The position numbers and the translations under genes are program-made. Source: Snodgrassella alvi (GTDB lineage Bacteria; Pseudomonadota; Gammaproteobacteria; Burkholderiales; Neisseriaceae). From it: a stretch of 64,000 bases of DNA. Shown here one piece after another: positions 36,780-45,623 of this stretch (position 1 is the first letter of the stretch; every line of letters begins with the position of its first letter). Below the pieces are notes generated by a model, which saw nothing but the letters and a program-made list of their open reading frames with translations, made no database searches and was not told the origin of the DNA. The DNA is taken from positions 124,001-188,000 of the forward strand of contig NZ_MEIK01000015.1 in assembly GCF_002777855.1 (NCBI RefSeq). Reading direction: 5' to 3'.

Positions 36780-38060
36780 TCATTCCTTCGTTTCCTTTGA
36801 TTTATTTTTGTTTTTTAAATTTTTAATTATTGGGATAATTTCGTTACAACTTTTTATAAAATGTTCAACAGGTGTATTTGCTGTAGCTTCATGTTTTACT
36901 AATCGTAAAGGTTCATCGTTAATTATTTTTAATAATGATTTTATTAAATCTTGCTGAAGCTGTGGAGAAATATCTGAAATTTCTTTTTTATAACCTTCAT
37001 AGCTTTGGCTAACAGAAGATTTAAAACCATAATCTTCTGCAAGTTTGAATAATTTATTAATTTGGGTGGTAGATAGCCAAGCAAACCATAATGGTGCTGA
37101 TATACTTAGTATTGCGGTTAAAGTTTGAAGTAATATTGCTATTGATGAAATATTTGATTTGACAAATAAATCTTTAAGTTCGTGTACTTGTTTACCCCCT
37201 ATCCACCATAAAGAAAATAGAGAAAGTATTAAACCTAAAATCCAACCATAGCTTGTATAATTTAAAAACTTAGCACGTTCTTGGAAAGAACCGGCAAGGC
37301 CATTGGCTGTGATTATTCTGTAATATTCAATTGATTTATTTTTGGAATCCTCACATTCTTTAAGAAGTTTGTTGGCCTCATTTTCTTTTTGCTGTAGTGT
37401 ATCTAAATATTTTTGAGCTTCATCATTAATATTTTCTAATTCATTTTGAAGAGCACCTATTGAACGAATTATATTAGTTTTTGAATCTTCTTCAACATTA
37501 GTAAGTTTAGTTTTTAAATCTTCAATTTTTTTCTCATATGATGAAATCGAATTTTTAAATTCTTTATAATCCTTAGTATTAATAATTGATTTAAATGATT
37601 CTGTTGATCTTTCTATTTTTGAATTTACATAAGATAATCTAGTTTCAAAATTAGATGTAATTGAAAAAGATAAGGCATTTTCAATCCAAAAAATGGTCAT
37701 AAGAAAAGTGTTAAACTTTTGACTATTTGGTTTATTATTTAAACCAGATAATAAATATTTATGTAAAAAATATAATTTTTTTTGAATATTTTTAACTTGA
37801 TACTCGTTTATATTTAATTCGAATATATTATGTTTTTTTATGGATTTAATTTTACTTATTAATCTATCAATTAAATCAACTAGGTCATTAATATTCAGCG
37901 CAGGAAGTGATTCTAAATCTGGATAATCGCAAAGATTTCGATTTTTATCGTCAATCCCGAGTATATTAGGAAGTTTATTATTAAGGTAATTTCTAATATA
38001 ATTGAATTCGAGTTCAATTTCTTTCAATAAATCATGACCTTCCGATGAATAAACAGCCAT
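36780..38060 (-). CDS. Coiled-coil membrane protein of unknown function
   Basis: 426 residues, strongly AT-rich. Helical N-terminus; a long charged coiled coil at about residues 150-245 (IEDLKTKLTNVEEDSK, ALQNELENINDEAQKYL); then two membrane segments (YGWILGLILSLFSLWWIG and IAILLQTLTAILSISAPLWFAW). The cytoplasmic C-terminus contains DYGFKSSVSQSYEGYKKE. No enzymatic motif. It stands alone in an AT-rich patch, which suggests horizontal transfer. A sensor or effector role in defence is conceivable but not shown. Confidence 0.75.
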   Translation of the reverse strand: MAVYSSEGHDLLKEIELEFNYIRNYLNNKLPNILGIDDKNRNLCDYPDLESLPALNINDLVDLIDRLISKIKSIKKHNIFELNINEYQVKNIQKKLYFLHKYLLSGLNNKPNSQKFNTFLMTIFWIENALSFSITSNFETRLSYVNSKIERSTESFKSIINTKDYKEFKNSISSYEKKIEDLKTKLTNVEEDSKTNIIRSIGALQNELENINDEAQKYLDTLQQKENEANKLLKECEDSKNKSIEYYRIITANGLAGSFQERAKFLNYTSYGWILGLILSLFSLWWIGGKQVHELKDLFVKSNISSIAILLQTLTAILSISAPLWFAWLSTTQINKLFKLAEDYGFKSSVSQSYEGYKKEISDISPQLQQDLIKSLLKIINDEPLRLVKHEATANTPVEHFIKSCNEIIPIIKNLKNKNKSKETKE

Positions 38061-38287
38061 TTTTTCCCTTTATTAAGTTTTTAATTTAAAATTTGTATCC
38101 AAAAATATTTTAAGTAGTTGACTTCGAATAATATAAAATCAAAATTGTGCTATTGTAAACGAAATTACTAAAATTGATTAATATATGTTCAATAAAGTTT
38201 TTTCTTGTTGTTTATTTGAAACTACCTATTCATTATAATAAATAATTATATTTAATAATTATATTTAATAATATAATTCTATGATTT

Positions 38288-39646
38288 TTATAGATATATA
38301 AGAACTACTTGAAATTTAGCTGGAAAAGTTTGATTTTTTTTCAGATGCTTCAGTTCTAACGCCAGCCCATGCAGTTGCGCTACACCATCTACAATCGATA
38401 ACCCTAGCCCGCTGCCGCTGCTTTCCTGTCCGGCCGGCCGGAAAAACCGTTCGCGCAGGCGTTGCATGTTTTCGGGGGCGATGGCGTTGCAGGGGTTTGT
38501 GATGGTGATACTGTCGGCTGCTAGAGTGAGGTTGATGGTGCTGTGTTCTGGGCTGTAGCGGATGGCATTATCCAGTAGGTTGCGGATAAGTATGGTCAGG
38601 AGGGTCGGGTCGCCGGTCAGGGGGAGTATGTCTGCTGTTTCGGCCTGATACTGGCGCTGGATGCGACAATGGCGTTCGCGTGCTTGAAGGCTGACGCTTT
38701 CAATGGCTTCGTTGGTGATTTCTGTCCAGTTTACTGCGGTGGTATAAAGCGGGGCTGTGAGTGGGTCGAGGCGGGAAAGAGTGAGGAGCTGGTCGACGAG
38801 ATGAGTGGTGCGGTCGATGCTGTGTTCGATGGTACGTACGCGCTGCTGTTGAGTATCGCTAAGTGGGGTTAAGGCCAATACTTCTGTTTGTACTTTGAGA
38901 GCGGCCAGCGGGCTGCGCAGTTCGTGTGCGGCATCGGCAGTAAAACGCAGCTCACGGGCTCGGGTTTGTTCAATACGCTGGAGTAAGTCGTTCAGCGCGT
39001 TAATCATGGGTTGTATTTCGCTGGGAACGGCGCTGGTAATGGGCGTGACGCTATGCGGATCTCGCTGGTACAGGGTCTGGGTTAATTTTTGCAGAGGTTT
39101 GGTGCCTCGACGGACGCCCCATACAATGAGCCATAGCAGCAAGGGGATGGCAAGAATAGACACGGCTAATTGTGACCATACGGCGCGTAAGACGGTTTGC
39201 AGGCGTTCATGCATGCTGAAGGATACGGCTACTTGAAGTTGCTGCTGAGGGTTATTCAGGTAAAAGAGGCGCCATGCGTGGCTTTGCCACCAGTGCCCTT
39301 GATTGATGAAGCCTTGGTAGTTGTTGCGGTATGGGATGCTGTGGCCAGTCTGGTCTGCGTTGATAAGCTGTCCTTTGTACCAAATGGCATAGCCGGATTC
39401 TTTGCTGTCGATGAGCCCACGTTGTTTGTGTGGTATTTCCGGCAGAGTTGGGTAATGAGTGGTATCAAGGTTGATGGGGGTATGCATCAGCCGCTGTGCG
39501 AGCTGGCTCATTTGAGTATCGCCGGCTTCGTCTATTTCGTGCATGACTGCTGCTGCGCTAATAAAGGCAGTGACTAGCCACAAAATGGGCAGGGTGAGAC
39601 CAAGATAGATAATCAATCGCCGGCTGATGGCGGTGGAGGGCTTCAT
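38288..39646 (-). CDS. Sensor histidine kinase, QseC/PmrB type
   Basis: 452 residues. Two membrane segments flank a ~130-residue periplasmic domain. Then HAMP, the H-box FTADAAHELRSPLAALK (phosphorylated His), the N-box LIRNLLDNAIRYSP and GSGLGLSIV. Just after the first membrane helix is HEIDEAGD, an ExxE pattern like the iron-binding motif of Salmonella PmrB. This may be coincidence because QseC-type kinases share the region. Overlaps the regulator gene by 4 bp. Signal unknown; iron or cationic peptides are inferred from context. Confidence 0.88.
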   Translation of the reverse strand: MKPSTAISRRLIIYLGLTLPILWLVTAFISAAAVMHEIDEAGDTQMSQLAQRLMHTPINLDTTHYPTLPEIPHKQRGLIDSKESGYAIWYKGQLINADQTGHSIPYRNNYQGFINQGHWWQSHAWRLFYLNNPQQQLQVAVSFSMHERLQTVLRAVWSQLAVSILAIPLLLWLIVWGVRRGTKPLQKLTQTLYQRDPHSVTPITSAVPSEIQPMINALNDLLQRIEQTRARELRFTADAAHELRSPLAALKVQTEVLALTPLSDTQQQRVRTIEHSIDRTTHLVDQLLTLSRLDPLTAPLYTTAVNWTEITNEAIESVSLQARERHCRIQRQYQAETADILPLTGDPTLLTILIRNLLDNAIRYSPEHSTINLTLAADSITITNPCNAIAPENMQRLRERFFRPAGQESSGSGLGLSIVDGVAQLHGLALELKHLKKNQTFPAKFQVVLIYL

Positions 39647-40305
39647 GGTGCCTCTCCGAGCTGATAGCCAAGACCGCGGCGGGTGCGGATGATGCTGGCA
39701 CCGATTTTTTTGCGTAAATGATGTACGTGGACTTCTACTGCGTTGCTCTCTACTTCTTGCTCCCAGCTATAAAGTTTGTCTTCGATCTGAGCACGTGTAA
39801 ATACGCGCTGGGGGTGAGTAACGAGTAATTGCAGAAGCAACCATTCGCGTTGGGTGAGATTTAGTGGCTGTCCATATAGGCTGGCGCTACAGCTGTTGAG
39901 GCTAAGGATAAGCTGGCCAAAGCTGATTTGGGTCTGGCTGATGCCCTGACTGCGACGTATTAAGGCGTGTAGGCGGGCAATGACCTCATCTAAGGCAAAG
40001 GGTTTGCATAGGTAATCATCTGCTCCGGCATTGAGGCCAGCTAGCCGGTCTGGCAAGGCATCCCGTGCAGTAAGAATGAGTACGGGGGTATTTATTTCCT
40101 GTTTGCGCCAGTGTCTGAGTACGTCCATACCGTCTGTTTCGGCTAGATTTAAATCGAGAATAACGGCGTCGTAGGGAGCAGCGCTCAGCGCTTGTTCTCC
40201 CAGACGTCCGGAAGCAAAGATGTCACAGGCCATGCCATGCTGGTGCAGGCCTGCATGCAGGCCATCTGCAATATCGCTGTCGTCTTCGAGTATCAGTATG
40301 CGCAT
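39643..40305 (-). CDS. OmpR-family response regulator, QseB/PmrA type
   Basis: 220 residues. Receiver domain with phospho-acceptor Asp in AVILDLNLAETDGMDVL and the acidic pair LEDD. A C-terminal winged helix follows (LTQREWLLLQLLVTHPQRVFTRAQIEDKLY). Lies five bases after the VIT gene and overlaps the kinase gene, so all three form one operon. A PmrA-type box lies upstream of eptA across the divergent promoter. Confidence 0.9.
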   Translation of the reverse strand: MRILILEDDSDIADGLHAGLHQHGMACDIFASGRLGEQALSAAPYDAVILDLNLAETDGMDVLRHWRKQEINTPVLILTARDALPDRLAGLNAGADDYLCKPFALDEVIARLHALIRRSQGISQTQISFGQLILSLNSCSASLYGQPLNLTQREWLLLQLLVTHPQRVFTRAQIEDKLYSWEQEVESNAVEVHVHHLRKKIGASIIRTRRGLGYQLGEAP

Positions 40306-40310
40306 GCTTT

Positions 40311-41009
40311 TTATATTGTTATGCCGATTATTCTACCGATCAAGCTGGTAAAAGCGAGTGCCAGAGCACCGAGGATGATGATGCGGATGACGGCCGGTCG
40401 TTTGGGTGCCCCACCTAGATGGGCTGAGATGCAACCGAGGATGCCGAGACCGAGTACGGTGGTGACAGCCAGTGTGCTCATTAGCCAAACGGTTGAGCTT
40501 AGTAGTGATAGTAATACGGGGAGTAAGGCGCCGCAAGCAAAAGAAAAGGCAGAAGCCATCGCTGCTTGCAAAGGGTTGGCTTTACTAACTTCGGTGATGC
40601 CGATTTCTTCGCGGGCGTGGGCTTCGAGGGCGTTGTGTTTGGTTAATGCTTCTGCTACTTGCTGTGCCAGTGTCTGATTTAAGCCGCGCTGCCTGTATAT
40701 ATCAGTAAGTTCTGCCAGCTCTATTTCGGGATAGCGGGTGAGGGAGTCGAGTTCTTTGCGTAAATCGGCAGCTTCAGTATCGCGCTGGCTGGATACGGAA
40801 ACATATTCCCCGGCGGCCATGGATACAGCACCGGATACAAGGGCAGCAATACCGGTAATAAGCAGGGTTTGGTGGTTTGGTTCAGCAGCGGCCAGACCCA
40901 TCAACAGGCTGGCTGTAGAAATGAGGCCATCATTGGCACCGAGTACGCTGGCTCGCAGCCAGTTATTACGGTTGGAAAAATGTTTTTCTTCATGCCAGGA
41001 TTGATTCAT
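40311..41009 (-). CDS. VIT/CCC1-family iron/manganese transporter
   Basis: 232 residues. N-terminal NNWLRASVLGANDGLISTASLLMG and SMAAGEYVSVSSQRD signatures of the VIT family, then a cytoplasmic helix and three further membrane segments. Family members move Fe2+ or Mn2+ out of the cytosol. First gene of the operon with the two-component system, linking metal handling to that regulator. Confidence 0.88.
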   Translation of the reverse strand: MNQSWHEEKHFSNRNNWLRASVLGANDGLISTASLLMGLAAAEPNHQTLLITGIAALVSGAVSMAAGEYVSVSSQRDTEAADLRKELDSLTRYPEIELAELTDIYRQRGLNQTLAQQVAEALTKHNALEAHAREEIGITEVSKANPLQAAMASAFSFACGALLPVLLSLLSSTVWLMSTLAVTTVLGLGILGCISAHLGGAPKRPAVIRIIILGALALAFTSLIGRIIGITI

Positions 41010-41096
41010 TTGTGGCTCCTGATATGTACTGGTTGATTTTTTTTGTTTATATGCTGTTACCGTATCACATTGCTATGGGGTGTGGGTGAGGTTTAC

Positions 41097-41113
41097 CTTA
41101 AGCTTCACTTAAG
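41097..41113 (+). promoter_or_regulatory. PmrA-type box in the divergent vit/eptA promoter region
   Basis: Perfect direct repeat CTTAAG-N5-CTTAAG, the textbook PmrA (and QseB-like) recognition pattern YTTAAK-N5-YTTAAK. It lies 46 bp before the eptA ATG and 87 bp from the vit start. A loose TACACT hexamer (41124-41129) downstream could be the eptA -10. Confidence 0.75.
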
Positions 41114-41159
41114 GCTGTTTTTTTACACTTGCCTCTGTTTTGTTAACAGGGGCTAGCAA

Positions 41160-42776
41160 ATGCAGTCTAAATGGGTTTTGAGCAGTAATCGGACGGTGTT
41201 ATTGCTGAGTGTTTATATTTCTGTAGTTTTGAATTTCGGCTTCTGGAAATATCTGGTGCAGCATGTTAGTTTTAATCACAACATCATATTATGGTTAACT
41301 ATACCCTTTTTTCTGCTGGCGGCGATGAATTTCTGTATGCAGTTGCTATTCTGGCCTTATTTGCATCGGGTGATGGTGCCTTTGTTGCTGCTACTAGGTT
41401 CGGCGGTAAGCTATGCGGTAATGATGCAGAATATTTATTTTGATGCGAATATGCTGCAAAATATTATTCAGACTAATGTGGGGGAGGCTGGGGCTTGGTT
41501 GACCCCACAGTTTTGGATGTGGCTGGGGATAACAGGTTTGTTACCGGCACAATGGTATTGCTGGGGGATAAAGATTGGCTTTGCTCGTCCTTGGTATCGT
41601 GAGCTAGGTGGGCGTTTGTTGGTGATCGGTGGTTCTCTGGCTATGGTGGCGGCGATTATTTTTCTGGCATATGGTAGCTATATTTCTTTTTTTCGTAATA
41701 ATAAGGCTGTAAATCATCTGATTGTGCCAACAAATATTGTGGGTGCCGCACTGAAAACTGCTTATAACGCTTATGATGCGCACCAGCCGTTACAAAAAAT
41801 TGGGCTGGATGCACGTCATCAGCAGCAGGTGCCGAAGCGGTTGCTTGTGGTGGTGATGGGAGAAACCACGCGTGCACAAAGCTGGGGGCTGAATGGTTAT
41901 CTGCGCCAGACTACGCCGGAGCTGGCGGCGATGGGAGAGCAAGTAATTAATTTTCCGCAAGTCACTTCTTGTGGTACGGCAACGGCGATATCTTTACCAT
42001 GCCTGTTTTCCAATATGCCACGTCAGCACTATAAAGCCAATTTGGCTAAACATCAGGAAGGTTTATTGGATGTTTTGCAGCGTGCGGGTGTGGATGTGCT
42101 GTGGCGTGATAATGATGGCGGTTGTAAAGGGGTGTGTGAGCGCGTACGCCATGTAGATGTACGAGATTGGGCACCGAATCTGGAATGCAACAGTGATGGG
42201 TGTTTGGATGAGAGCCTGTTGCTTAATTTACAGGCTGCGATTGCTGATTTACCGGATGATGCCGTGCTCGTACTGCATACCATGGGTAGCCACGGACCAG
42301 CTTATTATCAGCGTTATCCAGATACGTTTCGGCGGTTTACGCCTACCTGCGATACCAATCAGATTCAGCAGTGCAGTAATGAGGAATTACGCAATACTTA
42401 TGATAATACTGTGCTGTATACGGATCATGTGCTGGCTGAATTGATTAAGCTGTTGCAGCAGGAAAAGGGACTGGCCAGTGCCATGTGGTATTTTTCTGAC
42501 CACGGTGAATCTTTGGGCGAAAATGGAATGTATCTGCATGCCACACCATACGCAATCGCGCCGGCAGAACAGACCCACGTGCCGATGGTGTTTTGGGCTA
42601 ATCAGGATTTTGCCCGCGCCAGCCATTTGAATATGGACTGTCTGCGCCGGCATGCTCAGCAGCAGGCCTACTCACACGATAATATTTTTCACTCGGTACT
42701 AGGGTTGATGGATGTCCACACCAATGAATATCAGGCACAGCTTGATTTATTTGCAGAGTGCCGGTCGAAAGAGTAA
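41160..42776 (+). CDS. eptA: Lipid A phosphoethanolamine transferase (EptA/LptA family)
   Basis: 538 residues. Five N-terminal membrane helices, then a periplasmic sulfatase-fold domain. Metal site: MGETTRAQSWGLNGY; catalytic Thr in SCGTATAISLPC; further ligands in SDHGESLGENG and GSHGPAY. Disulfide cysteines are present (CKGVC, CNSDGC). It transfers phosphoethanolamine to lipid A phosphates and lowers affinity for cationic antimicrobial peptides. A PmrA-type box upstream and the adjacent two-component system indicate inducible expression. AGGGG precedes the ATG. Confidence 0.93.
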   Translation: MQSKWVLSSNRTVLLLSVYISVVLNFGFWKYLVQHVSFNHNIILWLTIPFFLLAAMNFCMQLLFWPYLHRVMVPLLLLLGSAVSYAVMMQNIYFDANMLQNIIQTNVGEAGAWLTPQFWMWLGITGLLPAQWYCWGIKIGFARPWYRELGGRLLVIGGSLAMVAAIIFLAYGSYISFFRNNKAVNHLIVPTNIVGAALKTAYNAYDAHQPLQKIGLDARHQQQVPKRLLVVVMGETTRAQSWGLNGYLRQTTPELAAMGEQVINFPQVTSCGTATAISLPCLFSNMPRQHYKANLAKHQEGLLDVLQRAGVDVLWRDNDGGCKGVCERVRHVDVRDWAPNLECNSDGCLDESLLLNLQAAIADLPDDAVLVLHTMGSHGPAYYQRYPDTFRRFTPTCDTNQIQQCSNEELRNTYDNTVLYTDHVLAELIKLLQQEKGLASAMWYFSDHGESLGENGMYLHATPYAIAPAEQTHVPMVFWANQDFARASHLNMDCLRRHAQQQAYSHDNIFHSVLGLMDVHTNEYQAQLDLFAECRSKE

Positions 42777-42804
42777 ATGATTCGGTTGAGTTGGTAATAA
42801 ATGT

Positions 42805-43089
42805 TTAGGTTTGGTCGGTTTCGGGCTGGGTGGGGATAAGTTGCTGTAGCCATTGGTGCGTTGCAGTGGTATCAACGGCCTGATTGGCATAGGTCATTAA
42901 TAAGAGATTATCCGGCAGGTACGCATCATATTTTTCCAGTTTTCTTTCCGGTACCTGCTCGGCCAGTATCCACGCTTCATCCTGCTGGGCTGGTGCAAGT
43001 TGTTTCAGGACGGTTTTTGCTTGCTGAATGAATGTAATGAGTGAAAGGAAATAGTGGTGGATGATTGTTTCGTCGTTAATGTCTAAAAT
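42805..43089 (-). pseudogene. 5'-truncated remnant of an unknown gene
   Basis: 94 codons read as protein (FIQQAKTVLKQLAPAQQDEAW, AEQVPERKLEKYDAYLPDNL, ending QPETDQT). There is no ATG, GTG or TTG near the start, and a TAG stands directly upstream (43090-43092). Codon use matches the core genes, so it is probably the 3' end of a former resident gene. Identity unknown. Confidence 0.5.
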
Positions 43090-43339
43090 CTAGTTATTTA
43101 AGGGGTTTAGGGCGTAAGTGTTGCATCTACACAAAACTTTAATTAAACATGAAAAATGTAAATTTATAAATGAAGCGCTTCAGAATAATATTCGAACATT
43201 ATTGACTGATATTTGCATCGCTTTGCTCTGGTTCTCACCTTAAAAATTAATTACCTTATCAGCGTCCAGCTTCAGGACGCTGTGGTGCAAGCTGCCGTAT
43301 AATCTCCTCTTTCTCAGTTGAATGTGAAAGACATAACGC

Positions 43340-44242
43340 ATGTGGTTTAAGCAATTAACTATTTATCCGCTTAATAAAGAGAATCTACCGGCTCTGGAAA
43401 CTTTGGCCGACAAACTCGCTGAAGCTGAATTCAAGCCGTGTATGGGGCTGGACTGGGATAGCATCGGATTTGCCTGCCCAGTATCATTTAGCCCGGAAAT
43501 GGTGTTTCCGGCACAGAACACTTTGCGTATAGCTTTAAAAAAAGAAGAAAAAGTATTACCGGCTGCAGTGGTACGCGATATTTTGGAAGAAAAAATCAGC
43601 GAAATCCGGGAAGCAGAAGGGCGAAATGTTGGCCGCAAGGAAAAGATGGAACTAAAAGATACCATCACGGATGATTTACTGCCGCGTGCCTTTACCAAAA
43701 GCAGCAAAACAGAAGCGTTAATTGATACGCAGCGTGGTCTGCTGCTGATTAATCAGGCCAACACCAATCGCGCAGAAATGCTGCTTACCAAATTGCGTGA
43801 TGCATTGGGCGGTTTGGAAGCTAGGCTACCGCGAACCCAGCAATCGCCGGGCAGCCTGATGACAGAGTGGCTGCTAAATGGTGCTGCAGCCGGCCATTTT
43901 GAGCTCGACAGTGATTGTGAACTGAAAGGTCTGGGTGATGCTGCACCGGTGGTGCGCATCAGCCATCAGGATTTGACTGCAGAAGAAGTGGTTAATCTGG
44001 TGAAAAACGGTAAAGTCGTTACTCAGCTGGGGCTAAGCTGGCAGGATAGAGTGCGCTTTGTGCTCACACAGGATTTTACTCTGAAGCGCATCCAGTTTCT
44101 GGACGTGATTCAAGAAGAAGCAGCCGGTCAGGGTGATGATATACAGAGCATAACTTTTGCTTCACAAATTCTGATGGCTGAAGCTTTGGGCGATCTGCTG
44201 GCTGAGCTGGTTCATCATCTTGGTGGCTGGATGGCCGATTAA
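43340..44242 (+). CDS. rdgC: Recombination-associated protein RdgC
   Basis: 300 residues, full length. The N-terminal MWFKQLTIYPL and GFACP segments are typical of RdgC. It forms ring dimers on DNA and modulates RecA; in Neisseria it contributes to pilin antigenic variation. No operon partners. Confidence 0.95.
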   Translation: MWFKQLTIYPLNKENLPALETLADKLAEAEFKPCMGLDWDSIGFACPVSFSPEMVFPAQNTLRIALKKEEKVLPAAVVRDILEEKISEIREAEGRNVGRKEKMELKDTITDDLLPRAFTKSSKTEALIDTQRGLLLINQANTNRAEMLLTKLRDALGGLEARLPRTQQSPGSLMTEWLLNGAAAGHFELDSDCELKGLGDAAPVVRISHQDLTAEEVVNLVKNGKVVTQLGLSWQDRVRFVLTQDFTLKRIQFLDVIQEEAAGQGDDIQSITFASQILMAEALGDLLAELVHHLGGWMAD

Positions 44243-44331
44243 ATGTATATGCAGGCGTAAATTGCCGCAATAGGCCTGCAACAGCAGCAAAGGCTTCGGT
44301 ATAATGCGCTAAATTTATCAAGGGTATCGTC

Positions 44332-44898
44332 ATGAGTATTAAATCAGACAAGTGGATCTGCCGCATGAGCGAAGAGCATGGCATGATTGAACCATTTGAA
44401 CCGAACCAGATTAAACAGGTAAACGGTGAAAAAATCATATCCTATGGCACTTCAAGCTATGGCTACGATATCCGCTGTGCCCGTGAATTCAAGATTTTTA
44501 CCAACATTAATAGCACCATTGTTGACCCGAAAAATTTTGATACGCGCAATTTTGTTACCGTTGAGGATGATTTCTGCATTATTCCGCCCAATTCATTTGC
44601 GCTGGCTCGTACAGTGGAATACTTCCGTATTCCGCGCAATGTGCTCACTGTGTGTCTGGGTAAATCCACTTATGCGCGTTGTGGCATCATCGTCAACGTT
44701 ACGCCGTTTGAACCAGAGTGGGAAGGCTATGTCACTCTGGAGTTTTCCAATACCACGCCGCTGCCAGCTAAAATTTATGCCAACGAAGGTGTAGCGCAGG
44801 TGTTGTTTTTTGAAAGTGACGAAGAGTGCGCTACTTCTTATAAAGACCGTGCCGGCAAATATATGGGACAAACCGGCGTGACTTTGCCGAAGGCCTGA
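44332..44898 (+). CDS. dcd: dCTP deaminase
   Basis: 188 residues. [12 protein letters not shown] start, YGYDIRCA, the [11 protein letters not shown] active-site segment and a C-terminal [10 protein letters not shown]. Deaminates dCTP to dUTP for thymidylate synthesis. Followed by a strong terminator. Confidence 0.96.
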   Translation: MSIKSDKWICRMSEEHGMIEPFEPNQIKQVNGEKIISYGTSSYGYDIRCAREFKIFTNINSTIVDPKNFDTRNFVTVEDDFCIIPPNSFALARTVEYFRIPRNVLTVCLGKSTYARCGIIVNVTPFEPEWEGYVTLEFSNTTPLPAKIYANEGVAQVLFFESDEECATSYKDRAGKYMGQTGVTLPKA

Positions 44899-44910
44899 TA
44901 GGCGAATTTA

Positions 44911-44938
44911 AAAAAAGGACGCTGGTGCGTCCTTTTTT
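44911..44938. terminator. Terminator between dcd and the DUF486 gene
   Basis: 12-bp stem AAAAAAGGACGC / GCGTCCTTTTTT with a TGGT loop; functional on both strands for the convergent genes. Confidence 0.85.
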
Positions 44939-44944
44939 ATTGAA

Positions 44945-45289
44945 TTAGCGTTTAAAAGCAAAATAAACTGCGCCAAGAATGAATGCAAAGCTGATCAGGT
45001 AATTTAGGCGGAATTCATCTTTTAGATACAGTATTGCAAACAGTGTAAATACTACTAGTGTAACAACCTCTTGGATAATCTTTAGCTGAAAAGGTTTAAT
45101 ACCCCATTGTGCGCCAAGATGATTTGCGGGCACTGCTAGACAATATTCAAACAGTGCAATACCCCAACTGATTAGAATAATTTGCCACAGCGGAAAAAAG
45201 TTATTGCTTGGCTTAATGTGCCAGTACCATGCGGTAGTCATCACTAGATTGGAAGCAGTCAGCAGACCGATAACGATTAAATAATGCAT
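44945..45289 (-). CDS. DUF486 family small membrane protein
   Basis: 114 residues with four membrane helices, like half of a DMT-type transporter. Characteristic segments are TTAWYWHIK, LFEYCLAVPANHLGAQW and FQLKIIQEVVTL. Function of the family is unknown. Ends six bases from the terminator stem. Confidence 0.85.
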   Translation of the reverse strand: MHYLIVIGLLTASNLVMTTAWYWHIKPSNNFFPLWQIILISWGIALFEYCLAVPANHLGAQWGIKPFQLKIIQEVVTLVVFTLFAILYLKDEFRLNYLISFAFILGAVYFAFKR

Positions 45290-45623
45290 AGTAGTGTAGG
45301 TGGATCATCCAAAACGATTTAAGACATTAGCTGTAATATAATATGAATCTAGCTGATTTGCAGAGAAGAATTGCAATTTCACTCAGAGTAATCTCGATTG
45401 GAATAATGGATTAGTAACTTTTTTGTTGTTGACTAAAAAAGTAGCAGCTACCCAATTGCTGAGTTATCGGAATAGGTTTTATTCTGATTTAATGTGCAAT
45501 TGGGTTTTTGCTAAGGGATTGGTATAAATAAAGCGGGTTATAAAAATAGATTAAAAACGAGAAATTAAAAACACTAATCTTTATGCTATTTGGTTAAATT
45601 TGTTTCTCGTTTTTGTTACGGAG
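45290..45623. other. Intergenic region with a long inverted repeat
   Basis: No gene is seen. CCCAATTGC (45451-45459) pairs with GCAATTGGG (45496-45504) across a 36-base loop and is followed by TTTTT, so a structured transcript or terminator on the plus strand is possible. Otherwise AT-rich. Confidence 0.3.

Noticed and set aside
35409-38060. tRNA-Glu as attachment site of an integrated island
   Set aside because: The 3' end of the tRNA faces the OPT gene, away from the AT-rich patch; no integrase or direct repeat of the tRNA end was found.
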